A stretch of DNA of 64,000 nucleotides from Strongylocentrotus droebachiensis (GCA_035222895.1 JAVYIG010000092.1:895455-959454), one strand, 5' to 3'; shown: positions 37,391 through 50,341, numbered from the stretch's first letter. Numbers and translations: made by a program. The notes: a model not told the origin generated them from the letters alone.

Positions 37391-38100
37391 GCTCTCCTCT
37401 TAACTACTTCCACTGCACTCTAGCTGCGCTATGCTCCATGCTTATAACAACCAGACAGACAGACAGCGAGAAACCCATTTAGCATACAATGCAGCATTAT
37501 AGTACACTCTCCACTGCACACCCAACATCCACTTTGAGATGAGAATGAAATGAGCTTTATCCACAATGCATGTATAAAATCCCAATATTATCCAAGGTTA
37601 CAGCAAACACACGACGATGCTTCCGTAAGCCGCTGAATGTGTCAGCCCGCTCTCCTCCTCAAATGATGTACAATGTACCGGCCTGGCCGTCTCAATTTAC
37701 TGTGTAATAGATTAGCCAGACTTTGGGAAAATGAAGCTAAAAAGCTGCGTCTCCCGCCAGCCAGCAGAGCAGCAGAGGTAGGTATAACGATCGCCTAGCT
37801 AACCATCGGAGCATTACTGGTGTCTCTCTCTCCTCCTCTCTCTTTCTCTCTCTCCCAGCACTGCACCGACCTAACTCTCCAGTGAGTCCCTTTCGTATGC
37901 CACTTAGCAACTACTACCTCAGCACGCAGCAAACTTAAAACCACTGCTGAGCTTTTTAAAAAGTATCTCCTGCCTGCATTGGTGGGTTAATTGAGGCTCA
38001 CAAACGCCTTTCTGTCAGTTGAGCTCAGCTCTGACAGCCAGATTTCATGTATTAGTCATGGGAGACAGGCGGGGTATGACGGTGAGGTATAAATAGAAAT
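37391..38100 (-). promoter_or_regulatory. Probable 5' UTR and proximal promoter of the minus-strand gene
   Basis: Upstream of the ATG the sequence is mixed and has no further in-frame coding. On the gene strand a GA-rich tract lies at 37826-37858, a TATA-like palindrome CTTTTTAAAAAG at 37952-37963, and an imperfect 26-bp palindrome (CTGTCAG...GAGCTC...CTGACAG) at 38012-38037. The position supports a regulatory role, but no transcription start can be fixed from sequence alone. Confidence 0.4.
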
Positions 38101-40984
38101 AAAAATCCAATGTTGCGTAGGAAGTTACCCCCCAGGCTGCTATCTAATTATTGCCACCAAAAATCAATCTCAAACAACTGCCGACTGGTAAGGGAATATG
38201 CCTACCCAATCCTTATCAGTCAGTGCTTCTTAGGGGAGACTTTAACTCCTGGAGGGATCCTTTTACCCGCTATGGCAACATTTGAGACAATTTGATTATG
38301 ATAAAAGCACAAATGTTCTCCCGTATCTGTCACATACACGTAGCTTTAGAAATTAACCAGCAAAGGCAACAGAGGATTACATTTGCCAATTTAGGTACAG
38401 GATCAAAATACATATTCCATCCCGCTGTATGAAAATTATAGACGCCCGGTATCGATGCCTCTCACATCTCTCCTCCCAACTAATGGAGCTCTAAAGCCTT
38501 GGCTCACTTATTGATTTGTCAAATAATTACATTTGCATCATACATACACAACCTCACCACTGCTGGGTGCTTCCACACTACAAGACAAACTCCTGAATAT
38601 TGATATCTAACTATCAAGCTACCTGGTTGAGTTCACACTATGTTGAATCTTATCCCTTTTGTGGTATCAATATGGAGAGTGGTTGCTTTTACACTGAGAG
38701 AGCTAAACACTCTAAAGCTAATGCCTATAAGATATTTTCCCTAAAAGTTGTCACATCAAAATATTGCACCAGCTACTGGTAATAAAACATGTAAGGAAAG
38801 TATAAAGTTGACTAAGATATCAAATTCTCATATTCAAATACTGGTACATTACGCATGTACATGTATGTTCAGAGTATTACAGATATGTCTGGATTATTTA
38901 TAGCAATTTGTGTAATTATACAATTAGGTATAATACAAAAGTAGATTGAATCATTCTAAAATTACACCATAATCATTTTCAGAGAAATTTGATGCAACAG
39001 GTTTTATATATAAGTCTATTATTTTATAAAAATCATTGATTGTGGGTATCATTAAAAGTTTTGTGATGTTTTCAATATACAGCAATTTGAATGCTATCAC
39101 ATTTTGTGTTGATAGGACATAATCAGTAGACCACATATACATTTAATATACACGTAAAAAGGAATGAGAGTAACTCTCAATTTTAGTGCATCCAGCCAAT
39201 TATACTCTTCAATACAGATATAAAAATGGACAAAATGAATGACATTGGACTTTGCTCCCAATATCCAAGATGAAACGGTCATTTCCTTTGGAAAAGATTA
39301 ATTATCACGGCCAAAACTATTAAAGTTCTCATTTCAAAAAATTTACAATGTCAAAAGGGTCTTCAACTTTGCAATCTCTAATTATAAGTACCTATTTTGA
39401 AAAAATATGAATGAAGTTTTGAGAGGAATGCCATATAACTACTTTAACAAAAGTTACTGCAATGTTAACCATTTGTCTCGTTATATATTTCAAAAACAAT
39501 TTTTGTATAAACTGTACCATTTGAGGTCTAAATGTCTTACCTACCGGTACTTAACAATATCATTAGATAACCAAATTTTCCCTGAGAACTAATGCGATTA
39601 TTGATTTTTTAAAGGTTAAATCTATTCTTGTGACTTATGTTTGGTAGTTAATTAGCTCAAATTATGACAAGCAAAAAATATAACACTGCCTAATAAAATA
39701 TGTGCCATGCCATCTAAAATCAACAGGATTTTTTTCGTTGTAGCAGCTAATTCTAACATGAATATAGGATGAATTGCAAGTTTTTTTTTTTTTTACTTCC
39801 AATAAATCTAATAACATGATTTCCAAAATGAAATTTACCAATGTTACAGACAGGGACAACAACAGCTACAATTTTTTTCATGACATCGGGATCAGATATT
39901 TGCCAGGTGGAAACCGGCAGGAAAAAACTTGAAAACTTCTTGGCTATACATCCAATTGGATGAAACCAAATTTTAAGATGAAGTGGAATTTTGAAATGAT
40001 TACCGGTACATCATTTGACTTGCACTATCTCAAGAAGGCTGGAAAAATGTTTATAAATTCCAAGACGATAATCAGGTTGAGAATCAGGTTGAGTCCGAAT
40101 GACCTCCAAAATTCAGCCGCGTGCACTCAGCCACTGGACCATGACATTCGCACTTGGCATAATTTCGGAGATGAAATCGTAATTACATTTGCAGATGTTT
40201 AGGAGCAGTGAATTTAGGTAGGCAAAGTTTCAAGCCTGTGGTGCCTTCAACACTAGAGGGCACTAGCACCCTTTAACCTATCTGCATGATTGTTCAGGCT
40301 TCCTTGGATTCTGAGAGAGAGATAAACCAATTGCTCCACAACAGATACTGCCATTGAATGTCCACGAGGCATAGAGTATTTTCACTTCGAAAATTGAGAA
40401 TGAAAAAGGGGTCATCACATTGTTCTTTTAGCTACCTCAGCACTCAGCAAATAAATTTGTTTGACATGGCAGGTCACATGAGAAGTATACGGGGAATTAA
40501 AAGATGTATATCCCCCCATGCCATTGGAATTTATTTATTTGGATTGAAACTCGTTGTTGGCATATATAAGTTGTTCACATGGTGCTCATAATTGGATGTA
40601 ATAATTCATCATACGTATATAGCACCCTCTATAAACATATTCATTATAATCAACCAATAATGGGTTTTCACAATCTTCATTAGATGTGAACATGTTTAAA
40701 TAAAGACATTAAAGGGATTGAGTAATTTTGACTCAGATTCTGAAACAAAATCCTGGATTTAGCTCATGCCACAATGATAATTATAAACTTTTAGTTCAGT
40801 CAGGAACCCCATGACTTTTACAAGCCGATCGCCTGTCTGATTATCAAGATATTTATGATTGGAAATCTAAATCAAATTTTGTGTGTTCCTAACGGTTTTC
40901 ATAAAACTACAGTCTACTGGGGAAAACGAGTATGGAAAAACTGGTCACTCAAAGATTTCTACTTTTTTGAGGCACTTTGAAGTG

Positions 40985-40987
<3 letters not shown>
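38101..40987. other. Unassigned AT-rich DNA
   Basis: ORFs up to 80 codons, with no domains. A weak tRNA-like A-box (GGTCCAGTGGCTGAGTGCAC on the minus strand, near 40121-40140) may mark a decayed SINE head. The palindromic CCGGTA motif occurs at 39544 and 40003. Confidence 0.45.
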
Positions 40988-41015
<28 letters not shown>

Positions 41016-41028
41016 GGGGGGGGGGGGG
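40988..41028 (+). repeat. T28 directly followed by G13
   Basis: Homopolymers abut without interruption on the plus strand. Either a SINE/MITE tail or slippage could cause this; assembly error in the run lengths is likely. Confidence 0.85.
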
Positions 41029-41247
41029 TTCAATATTACACCATATCACAGATACTGATAAACAGATCTCAGAATTAACATTGTTAAACGATGCCTTTAA
41101 AGTGAAGGCCTCTTGTTATAAAAGAAAACAAAAGCCATCATGTCTTTAGCTCTCAGTAAACAATTCATTTGTTTCTTGTTGAAGAAATCATTCTGTGATA
41201 GAAAGGTAGCAGGTGTTCTGGGGCTCATGATATATCGTTATATTTGT

Positions 41248-41324
41248 AATAATAATAATAACATAATATTCCGCTTTTATACAGTGCCCAATACATGTGT
41301 CTAAGCGCTTTACAGGTATATATA
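41248..41324 (-). mobile_element. SINE 3' tail fragment
   Basis: The minus strand reads CCTGTAAAGCGCTTAGAC, then GGGCACTGTATAAAAGCGGA, then (ATT)n, matching the 3' ends at 19.9 kb and elsewhere. Confidence 0.65.
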
Positions 41325-41744
41325 TCGTAGGGCTATGTTCCAAAATATGTAATTGTAAATTTGTTGACTAGGAACATATTTTGAAGAAGAAAAATAACCT
41401 TGCCAAAATCATTAAATAAGCACCTGTAGATGGCTTAAAGCCATTGATAGCGGCTTTGAAAGATTCTGAAAAATAATGTTCATCATAGATGAGATAGGTG
41501 CACTTCAAAAGAAAACAGAAGCCGTAGTTCACTAATATGGCTTTGATTGATACCATAATTTGCTCTTGTCAAACTTCTACCAGGAACAAAATCAAACACT
41601 TTCTATCTTTCGACAACAGTTTGATCAAAAGAATGCCCTGGACAGTCCTACAAAGTACTCAGCATATTATTAACTTAGTACCTGCTGCATCAAGGGGGAC
41701 ACAAACCTCATTAGAAAGCATTCCTTGAATGAATCGCTACACTC
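41325..41744. other. Unassigned DNA
   Basis: No gene is visible. Confidence 0.45.
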
Positions 41745-42720
41745 ATCCATTGACCCAGCAAATAGAGAGGATTCGTGATGGTCATTTGAGCCTTCTGATC
41801 AATACTCTTAAACCTAAAGCAATCCTGGAGTTGAGGGGGAGATGAAAGGGGTAAATAAACCCACCTCGTGCCGTAGGGATGGCTGGTGTTGGCTTACATT
41901 AAGTGAAGATCACTCTCTTTGTTAGCCCATGCTCAAAACAATACAGTATCCCACTGTGTTGCACTGTGTCAAAAGCAATGTGAATGCATGTATTTAAACA
42001 GTAAATAGAGATGATACGTGATGGTCGTTTGAGCCTTCTGATCAATGCTCTTATTACCTAATGCAATCCTAGATATGAGGGGTAGAGGGAGGGGAAGGAG
42101 TAAACCCATCCCGTGCTGTAGGGATGGCTGGGGTTATCTTAAATGTAAAGTGGAGATCACTTCGTTTCCTCTGCCTGAAACAATACAATATCACACTGTG
42201 TTGCACTGTGTCACAAGCAATGTGAATGCATGCATTAAAACAGTAAAAAAAGATGATACGTGATGATAATTTGAGCCTTCTGATCAATACTCTTATTACC
42301 TAATGCAATGCTGGGGTTGAGGAGGGGGCAAAGGGAAGGGGGTAAATAAGTCCATCCTGTTCAGTAAGGATGGCTGGGGTTGTATTATCTACAGTGGACA
42401 TCACCTCGATTGCTAAACCTTTCTCGAAACAATACAGTATCGCACTGTGTCACAGGCATTGTAAATGCATGTAAACAGTAACTAGAGAAGATACGTGCTG
42501 GTCATTTGAGCCTTCTGATCAGTATGCAATCCTGGGGTTGAGGCGGGAGGAGAAGGGAGGGGGTAAAGAAGCTCATCCTGTTCAGTAGGGATGGCTGAGG
42601 TTGTGCCAACTAAATGAAAGATGGTCCTGTTTTCAAATGACCTCCAGGAAACAATACGTTTTCTCACCCACCGTACTGCACAGTGTAACACAGTGTCACT
42701 AGGTGTTTCATTGTGTGGCA
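41745..42720 (+). repeat. Satellite array: four ~235-243 bp units
   Basis: The anchor TGATGGTCATTTGAGCCTTC and its variants start at 41776, 42019, 42261 and 42496 (periods 243, 242, 235). Each unit then has a GGGGTTGAGG-like G-rich part, GTAGGGATGGCTGGGGTT, and ends in ACAATACAGTATC plus CACTGTGT motifs. Short ORFs repeat with the unit and are not genes. Confidence 0.92.
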
Positions 42721-42769
42721 TGCATTTTGAACACACAGAGAGGGGACTTGTGGCACTTTCAAGCACTTT

Positions 42770-43270
42770 TTTTTTAACACTTTGTAACACACTGTGGCTA
42801 CATAGCAAATCAGTATGCATACATCATAGCTTGAACACATAGTATCAAAGTTACTTTCATTGTGCTAACAACACCCTGTATTCACACTAGTTTCACACTG
42901 TGTAACACTCTGTGGCTATATTGTGAATCAGTATGCATACATCATAGTGTGAACACATAGTATCAGAGACATTTTTCATTGTGTTAACAACATCCGTATT
43001 CACACTAGTTTTACACTGTGTAACACACTGTGGCTACATTGTGAATCAGTATGCATACCTCATAGTGTGAACACGTAATATCAGAGTTACTTTCATTGTG
43101 TTAACAACACCCTGTATTCACACTAGTTTCACACTGTGTAACACTCTGTGGCTATATTGTGAATCAGTATCCATACATCATAGTGTGAACACATAGTATC
43201 AGAGTTAGTTTCATTGTGTTAACAACACCCTGTATTCACACTAGTTTACACTGTGTGACGTTCTATGGCT
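42770..43270 (+). repeat. Satellite array: 118-bp units, about four copies
   Basis: TTGTGAATCAGTATGCATAC-like anchors lie at 42803, 42921, 43039 and 43157, exactly 118 bp apart. Units contain TTTCATTGTGTTAACAACAC and CACTAGTTTCACACTGTGTA. CACTGTGT motifs are shared with the 240-bp array just upstream. Confidence 0.93.
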
Positions 43271-43720
43271 AGAGACTCACAGATTTGTCTGCATCAGTGT
43301 GAAAATGATTAACACTTTCATAGTGTTTACTACTGGTAGGCAAACAGACTTTGTTCACAATATTTTACAATAGGTGACACACTGTGGATATATAGAGAAT
43401 CCCAGTCTTTGTACACTAGATTGTGAACACAAATAATATTTGCGACACATTCATAGTGTTTAAAATGCATACACAATTTATTCCCAACATTTTACACTAG
43501 GTGACACAGTGGATACACAGAGAACCACAATCTTTTTACACTAGAGTGTAAACACAAGGAATATGTGTAACTTTAATAGAGTTTACAATGCCATGTAAAC
43601 ATACACACTTTTCTTCCTGTATGCGACATACATCATGGCCACATACAAAATCACATTCTGCTTACATCACAGTATAACACAGCTAGAATTTGACATACTT
43701 TCACAGTGTGGCAATTGTGA
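43271..43720 (+). repeat. Decayed continuation of the 118-bp satellite
   Basis: Units with TTCATAGTGTTT, CACAATATTTTACAATAGGT and GTGACACACTGTGG recur at about 115-120 bp with many substitutions, fading out by about 43.7 kb. Confidence 0.7.
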
Positions 43721-44810
43721 AAAAACAGAGCTCACACTGCATCTGCTCTTTTGTTCATATTGTTTTGTTATGTTTTGTCTGGTTTCACATCTTTCCAAGA
43801 TGGCTGAAATAATTCCAAAATTGGAAAGAAAGGATTTTTTAATAAAAACTTCACATACAGTCTTCAACTGATTAACCTCGTCTGTTATTTTCTATCAGCG
43901 TTCTATGTCTGGTTCATAGATATGATGTAAAGGGTAATGTATGTGGGGCCCTTGAAAGACAAGTTGTAACCTTATCACTGTTCTGAGACTGCATTATATG
44001 TTTGTGCTTTCCTTACAAGTTCAGTTTGGCTGAAGTCCATGCTTTCATTTCTTGAAATAGAGAATATTAATATTTTTTGTTGGGGGGGGGGGGGGGGGAA
44101 TATTTAGGGGTACAGATTACATCAAATGTAATTAATGTGCTTCAAAACATAAGAGTAAGCCAATTTAAATTACCATCTTTGCAAAGGCGGGTCTTGTATC
44201 GCAATTTATCTGTGATACATCATGGATAAAAATAAAAAGCCATCATAAGTCATAAGTCATAAGTCACTTTTGAATGGCCCTGCATAAAAGAGCTACAAAT
44301 CAGGAAGAAGATTGGTTGCAGCAAGACTGCTGTGCACAATTCATTTGTAAAAAGTTCAAGAACATGGCTCGTTTTGTTTTTAATAGAAGAGGGGTAGTCA
44401 ACTTTAAATGAAGAATAAAAAAAAACCTTCAGGAACAATTATAGATTCAGCACATTGCTTTAATACTTTGTATTTGATTGGTGAAGTCAGTGAAAGTGAT
44501 AAATACAAAAAATTATGTATTTGTGAACTACTGACCAGACTATTTTTTTTCTTTTACTTTGCCGATAAGAACAAAAATTGGAAAGTTAGCAGTATATAAC
44601 TTTTGGAAGGTGCGAAAGAGCCTCACAGAGACGCAGAGGCAAGATTACTCAAAACCATGCTTTTCTCAAGCTGTTTGAAACCGGAAGTTTTCACTGCCTT
44701 GGAAGATTACATCCAATCATTGATGAGCATTTGAAAATGGTAAATAAAGAAATCCCAGTCACAGTGCATTCTGAGAAATCAAGGGAGACTTACATGTAGT
44801 ATTTGTTTTG
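43721..44810. other. Unassigned DNA with short simple repeats
   Basis: A G17 run lies near 44082-44098, and three to four copies of the 8-mer CATAAGTC near 44244-44264. No gene. Confidence 0.5.
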
Positions 44811-44965
44811 GTGTTGTGTTTTAGTGGATAAGTCACCGAACTGTAGATCACAAGGTATGTACTTTTAATTCTAGCTACGCTGCACTAATGTCCTTTGGCA
44901 AGACAATTCATTTGCATGGGTTTACTCTCCATACAGGTGTAAATAGGTGCCTAATATACTTGAGC
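44811..44965 (+). mobile_element. SINE head and body, partial
   Basis: GTGTTGTGTTTTAGTGGATAAGTC resembles the tRNA-like head. It is followed by CACTAATGTCCTTTGGCAAG and TAGGTGCCTAATA, matching the SINE at 19.7 kb and 1.2 kb. The B-box is degraded. Confidence 0.65.
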
Positions 44966-45110
44966 ACTAGTTACTCTGGCATCTCAACGATAAATAATGT
45001 CAAGGCACAATGGGTGTCATATCAAAACAGAAATGTGAACTCTAAAGAGACCTTTACTATACACTCCTGGGTACACAGAGCTCTCCACCACATGAAAAGG
45101 AGTAGTAGTC

Positions 45111-45266
45111 CAGTCAAACCTGTCTATAGCGACCACACAAGGGAAATACAAAAAGTACTCTTTGTAGACAGGTTCCTTTAGTACATGTTTCAATGAGAAA
45201 CCGTTTTCAACGGAAACAAAAAATGTGGTTTTCGTAGACAGGTGGTCACTGAAGCAGGTTTGACTG
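45111..45266. mobile_element. Palindromic MITE, family A, copy 5
   Basis: CAGTCAAACCTGTCTATAGC at the left and GAAGCAGGTTTGACTG at the right are near inverse complements; TA follows on the right. ACCACACAAGGGAAA and ACATGTTTCAATGAGAAACC blocks match copy 3. The best-preserved internal structure of the family. Confidence 0.88.
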
Positions 45267-45344
45267 TATATATAAGTCAAACGAATCATCTAGATCTGGT
45301 TTTGGTTTAAATCAAAAATTTGTCAATCATGTCCTTTGTAGCGA

Positions 45345-45440
45345 GACATTTATCTACACATACATTTGCCACTCTGCACCCAGGTGAGAAATGGGCTGTG
45401 GGCCAATTTGTCAATGCCCTTTCCCTGTATGAATAGCAGG
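45345..45440 (+). mobile_element. SINE body fragment
   Basis: TTTGCCACTCTGCACCCAGG and TGAGAAATGGG match the SINE bodies at 31.65 kb and 1.2 kb. Confidence 0.65.
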
Positions 45441-46429
45441 AAACGGCATGACACTCTCCAGAAAGCAGGTACATGTATATGGAGGTCTGCACGGTACACA
45501 AGCTGGAAATCCAGGGGGCATCCTTAAACTTTTACACTTGTTCGGGTCAACATAAATGTTTGATTACTTTTAAATAATAGTAAGCAGTAGACAAATTTGT
45601 ATATATGTTCATGTTAACAGAACATTTACTATCAAATTTCTTATCCTAGATTTCAAGTATACACCACATATATGAAAGCTGCAAAATATTACTTAGGTTC
45701 AATTTACAGGATAAAACACTTTTGACATATATATATAAACATCAAGATTTGTATTTTTTAAAAATCATATATTTACAGTCATGGGATAATGCATCAAGTT
45801 ATATACAATGTATTATACAAGTACAAGTTTACAAATGCATGATAAAATATCAAAAGATACTTGAACTTTTGAAACTGTAACCATATCTATGACATCTATA
45901 ATTTACTACATTACATAAAATAAAATAACTGGATTCTGTTCATTAAATATTTAGAAGGATTTGCACCTACACATTCTAAGGCATATGGCGATGCGGTACA
46001 TGAATGAAAAATAGTAACCTAAATATATTGACAGGAAATTGCCTAAAAATATTTATCTTATAGAATTATTCAAATCTATGTGCAAACATAAAAGTAAAGA
46101 TCAAGTACAAACTTACCATTAAGTAAAGATGAATTGCAAATGTGAGGTGTTTATCATGCAGACCAAAAATAACATTCCTGTTCAATCTACCATGTTAGAC
46201 AGACGACACTTCACAAAGGTATGGTGACTATAATATGCTTGGTCATATGCGGCCGTATTGTGGTTTGCTATAAACATAGGTAAATGAAGGCTTGAAGTGG
46301 ATGAAGATAATCAATAGGGCATAGCTTAATGGGGTTATGACCACCTCCCATCCAATGGTAGCTTGACTTATGCGTTGAGTATGAGAATGCATCCTGATTG
46401 GGAGTATTGATAAATATGGAGAGGGGAGA
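45441..46429. other. Unassigned AT-rich DNA
   Basis: No gene or repeat unit is recognised. Confidence 0.5.
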
Positions 46430-46479
46430 AGGGTGCCAGGGAGAGATAGCATATGAGGGAGGGCGGGAGGGGAGAGAGG

Positions 46480-46529
<50 letters not shown>

Positions 46530-46659
46530 TATAGATACATATACAGAGAAATTGATTTAAAGAGAGACATGCACAGAAAGGGGAAGAAACATACAAAATA
46601 TATACGTCAGGGAGAGAAAGCATATGAAGGAGGAAAGGAAGGAAGAGAGAGAGAGAGAG

Positions 46660-46721
<62 letters not shown>

Positions 46722-46800
46722 TGAGAGAAGGGGATATACATAGAAAAAGAGGGAGGGGGAGGAAGGGAGAGTGAGAAAGGGGGGTGGAGAGAGAGAGGGG
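46430..46800. repeat. (GA)n / (GAAA)n / GGGA purine block
   Basis: Long GA runs are split by a non-repetitive 100-bp insert (about 46530-46620). GAGAGAAAGCATATGA-like edges appear on both halves (46443 and 46611), hinting at a duplication. Long E/R or S/L frames are artefacts. Confidence 0.9.
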
Positions 46801-47689
46801 ATGTCTTGTCATTTGATAGGGGGCTCATAACACCTTCCCCCTCCCCCTTCCATAGTAAGGTCACTGCCCTACTCTCATTTACATCTCCTAAACTACACAT
46901 TGAAAATGAAATATTTGTGCCATATTCATCACATCAAGCCATCAATCTAAAATGCCCTTTTCCATCTCCAAAACAGACACGGTTAAATTCTAATTTACTA
47001 AAGTAATCCACTTTCTAACAAGCTACACGAAAACTCTGTTGTTCACTCTACTATTCTGCAATTCCTACTGTCCACTGTCGTTATTGTGCCCATTAATCAA
47101 GGCCATGGTGCTACGACATATAAAGTGAAAACAGTATGAAGTACCTTGCATAATTCATATCCTATCCTAGATGAATAATGTACATGGACCGTCAAGGGGC
47201 TAGCTCTCACTTTCTTATTCTCATAGTCGTATTATGTGTTTAAAGGTAGACAGGAGTCCTTGTAATGATGAATTAATGATACATTCTAAACTAATACCCA
47301 GTACAGTGAAACTGACTTGTTTATCCAGCTACCTGAAGAACGTGATTGAAATGTACAATAGCTATTAAAAATAACATGCAAAAATAAAAAATCTATTGAT
47401 CACACCATTGACACAATGTGCAGTCTCAAATTGTTTATGCTTTACAATGTGATTTTCAGCACTTTTTTCCTGCTGGTCTAAACAGCCTATAATGTAAATT
47501 AACGGTTCAGAAATACATAAACTAGAGATATCTTTAGTTAACCCATATATAATTCAAGTTTAACGATCAACTAAATGTTTGTGCACTATAAATAAACTTT
47601 ATTGATCTCATCGAAAGCTGTACATTCAAAACCATATACACCACAAACAATTTTCCTTTTCTTATAGCAAAGATTTTCCTTTCTTCCTT
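46801..47689. other. Unassigned DNA
   Basis: No gene is visible. Confidence 0.5.
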
Positions 47690-48715
47690 AAGCTCAGCAC
47701 AATTCTATTAAAAGCACAATCGTTACTCTTGACAACTCTCTCTTATTCTCAGGAAACATATCAATTTTCAAACTCGGTTTTCCAAGATGGATATAGGAGG
47801 ACGAGGTTCAGAACAAGGGAGAACATAATATTTAAGCTCAGCACAATTCTATTAAAAGCACAATCATTACTCTAGACAACTTTCTCTTATTCTCAGGAAA
47901 CATATCAATTTTCAAACTCGGTTCTCTTTACAGATGGATATAGGAGGACGAGAATGAGGTTCAGAACAAGGGAGAACATATCATTTAAGCTCAGCACAAT
48001 TCTATTAGTAAAAGCACAACTATTACTCTTGACAATTCTCTCTTATTCTCAGAAAACATATCAATTTTCAAAATCAGTTCTCTGATATGGATACAGAAAG
48101 ACGCAGACGAGCTTCAGAACAAGCGAGAACACATTATTTAAGCTCAACACAATTCTATCAAAAGCACAACCGTTACTCTGACAACTCTCTTATTCTCAGG
48201 AAACATATCAATTTTCAGAATCGGTTTTCCAAGATGGATATAGGAGGACGAGAACCAGGTTCAGAACAAGAACATATCATTTAAGTTCAGCACAATTCTA
48301 TTAAAAGCACAACTGTTACTCTTCACAACTCTCTCTCTTATTCTCATGAAACATATCAATTTTCAAACTCTGTTCTCTTAGATGGATATAGAGAGACGAG
48401 AACGAGGTTCAGAACAAACGAGAACATATCATTTAAGCTCAGCACAATTCTATTAAAAGCACAATCGTTACTCTAGACAACTCTCTCTTATTCTCAGGAA
48501 ACACATCAATTTTCAGAATCGGTTTTCCAAGATGGATATAGGAAGATGAGGATCAGAACGAGAACATATCATTTAAGCTCAGCACAGTTCTATTAAAAGC
48601 ACAACCGTTACTCTTGACAACTCTCTCTTATTCTCAGAAAACATATCAATTTTCAGAATCGGTTCTCTGAGATGGATATAGAAAGATGCGGACGGACGAG
48701 GATGAGGATGGAGGG
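47690..48715 (+). repeat. Satellite array: seven units of 140-153 bp
   Basis: AGCTCAGCACAATTCTATTA-like anchors lie at about 47691, 47835, 47988, 48141, 48284, 48436 and 48576. Each unit continues AAAAGCACAA, ACAACTCTCTCTTATTCTCA, AAACATATCAATTTTCA, GATGGATATAGG and GAACAAGGGAGAACATATCA. Length differences come from small indels around the GACGAGAACGAGG part. Stops occur in all frames within the unit, so it does not code. Confidence 0.95.
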
Positions 48716-49184
48716 CATTACAATGATTAATAACACCACCTTGAGACAGCGTTGATACCTCACACCTCTAAGTGATCTTGATACTGCCGCCATCCATCAA
48801 AAATGCATGGTTTTTCACTTTTCCAGAGCAGTGAAAGCTTTTTTACTCCGGGGGCATGTATAAGTTGTAAAAATTTCATTGGGACTTTCCAGACTTTTCT
48901 AAATATGTGTCGGACTCTAGATGATTGATTTTGCTCTCGGGGAAATACTATTTTAAATATATAGCTGCTGATTGTTTATTCATGCTTATTTTGCCAGGCA
49001 TAAAGGCTTTTTGGACATTCCTTTGCAGTGTGACGGTTGTTTACTATGAACAAATTACATTAATAATGTTTACATTCATAAATGTATACTATAAAACTGC
49101 ATGGATAGATTGAGGGAAAGATTTCAATCTGTTAGGTGAACATGATTGTTGTATGTTCAGTTTTTAATAGTAGAACCTCTCAAT
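48716..49184. other. Unassigned DNA
   Basis: No gene is visible. Confidence 0.5.
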
Positions 49185-49420
49185 CTATTTTCCCCTCCCA
49201 ACTCCCCCAACCTCTCTCTCTCTTTCTCCCTCTCTCTCTCTCTTTCCCCCTCTCTCTCTTCATATTTCTATTTCTTCCTCATTCCCCTCATTCTCTCTGT
49301 GTCTCCGGTTATCTTCCCTCTCTCTCTCCTCTTTCTTTCTCTCCTCTTTCTCTCTCTCCCTAACAATTCCCATTGTCTCTTTCTATGATATCTCCACCTC
49401 TTCTCTTTCTCTCTCCCATA
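49185..49420. repeat. Polypyrimidine (CT)n tract
   Basis: Irregular CTCTCTTTCTCC blocks, about 230 bases. Confidence 0.9.
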
Positions 49421-50229
49421 CATCATTACCTATTACCAGGATTGTGCATGGTATTGAAATTAGGTTTATTGTCAATTGTCAAGGGCAGCAGCTAATGAAT
49501 TTGCTGCATGCTATAACAAGAACAATGTCTGTATGACAAGCTCATATGAAGCCCAAGATTCCCTTTCAAACATCCTTGCCCTAGCCTTTTAACGCTCATC
49601 AATCCAGACTCTTGTTGGCATGATAAAAGTAGCTTCATGTGTGCATTACTAGCAATAACAAAGAATGACATTTCCAATAAGTAGTTCATGTTTCACTATG
49701 AATAGAGAAGCACTGTTTTTAAAAGCGGCTGATCCAAAACACAAAGGTGTGGGTTCAGAACCTAAAAGTAGTGTACCGTAGTTCTTGCAGCCTGACAGAT
49801 GTCATTTTATGTAAATGGTCTCTCTCCACCAAAGTGTGGTAAATAGTCAGCCTGATGTATAATATTTGAATTGAAGAAAGACTAGCATTTTGTCTTTGAT
49901 ATAATTTTGTTCTTTCAAGATATAAGCATATTCAGGCGATTGCTATTTACAGAAACAAATCAGCAAAATCTTGATACAAAATCTTTTTTTCTTTTTTCCT
50001 CTCTGTCCAGTATTCCATCACTATATATCTTTAATTGAAATGTTAATTTTCTATTCATATATATTGTATATTTTCTATTAGCCTGTAGGATACCATTTGA
50101 TAACGCTGTGCACAACAAACATTTTCCATAGACTCAAGTCAATGGTATCTCATTCTAAGGATTCAACCATTCAAAGGAGAAACTTCACACTATGAATTCG
50201 CATAAGTTTGGAAAATGCTTCCTGAAAGA
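49421..50229. other. Unassigned DNA with a possible decayed SINE head
   Basis: Near 49715-49850, GTGTGGGTTCAGAACC and TCTCTCCACCAAAGTGTGGT with TAAATAG weakly resemble SINE B-box and body. Otherwise nothing. Confidence 0.35.
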
Positions 50230-50295
50230 GAGCAGGGAAGATTGAGAGAGATGAAAAGAGAGAGAGAGAGAGAGGGGGGGGAGATGGAGGGTGGA

Positions 50296-50341
<46 letters not shown>

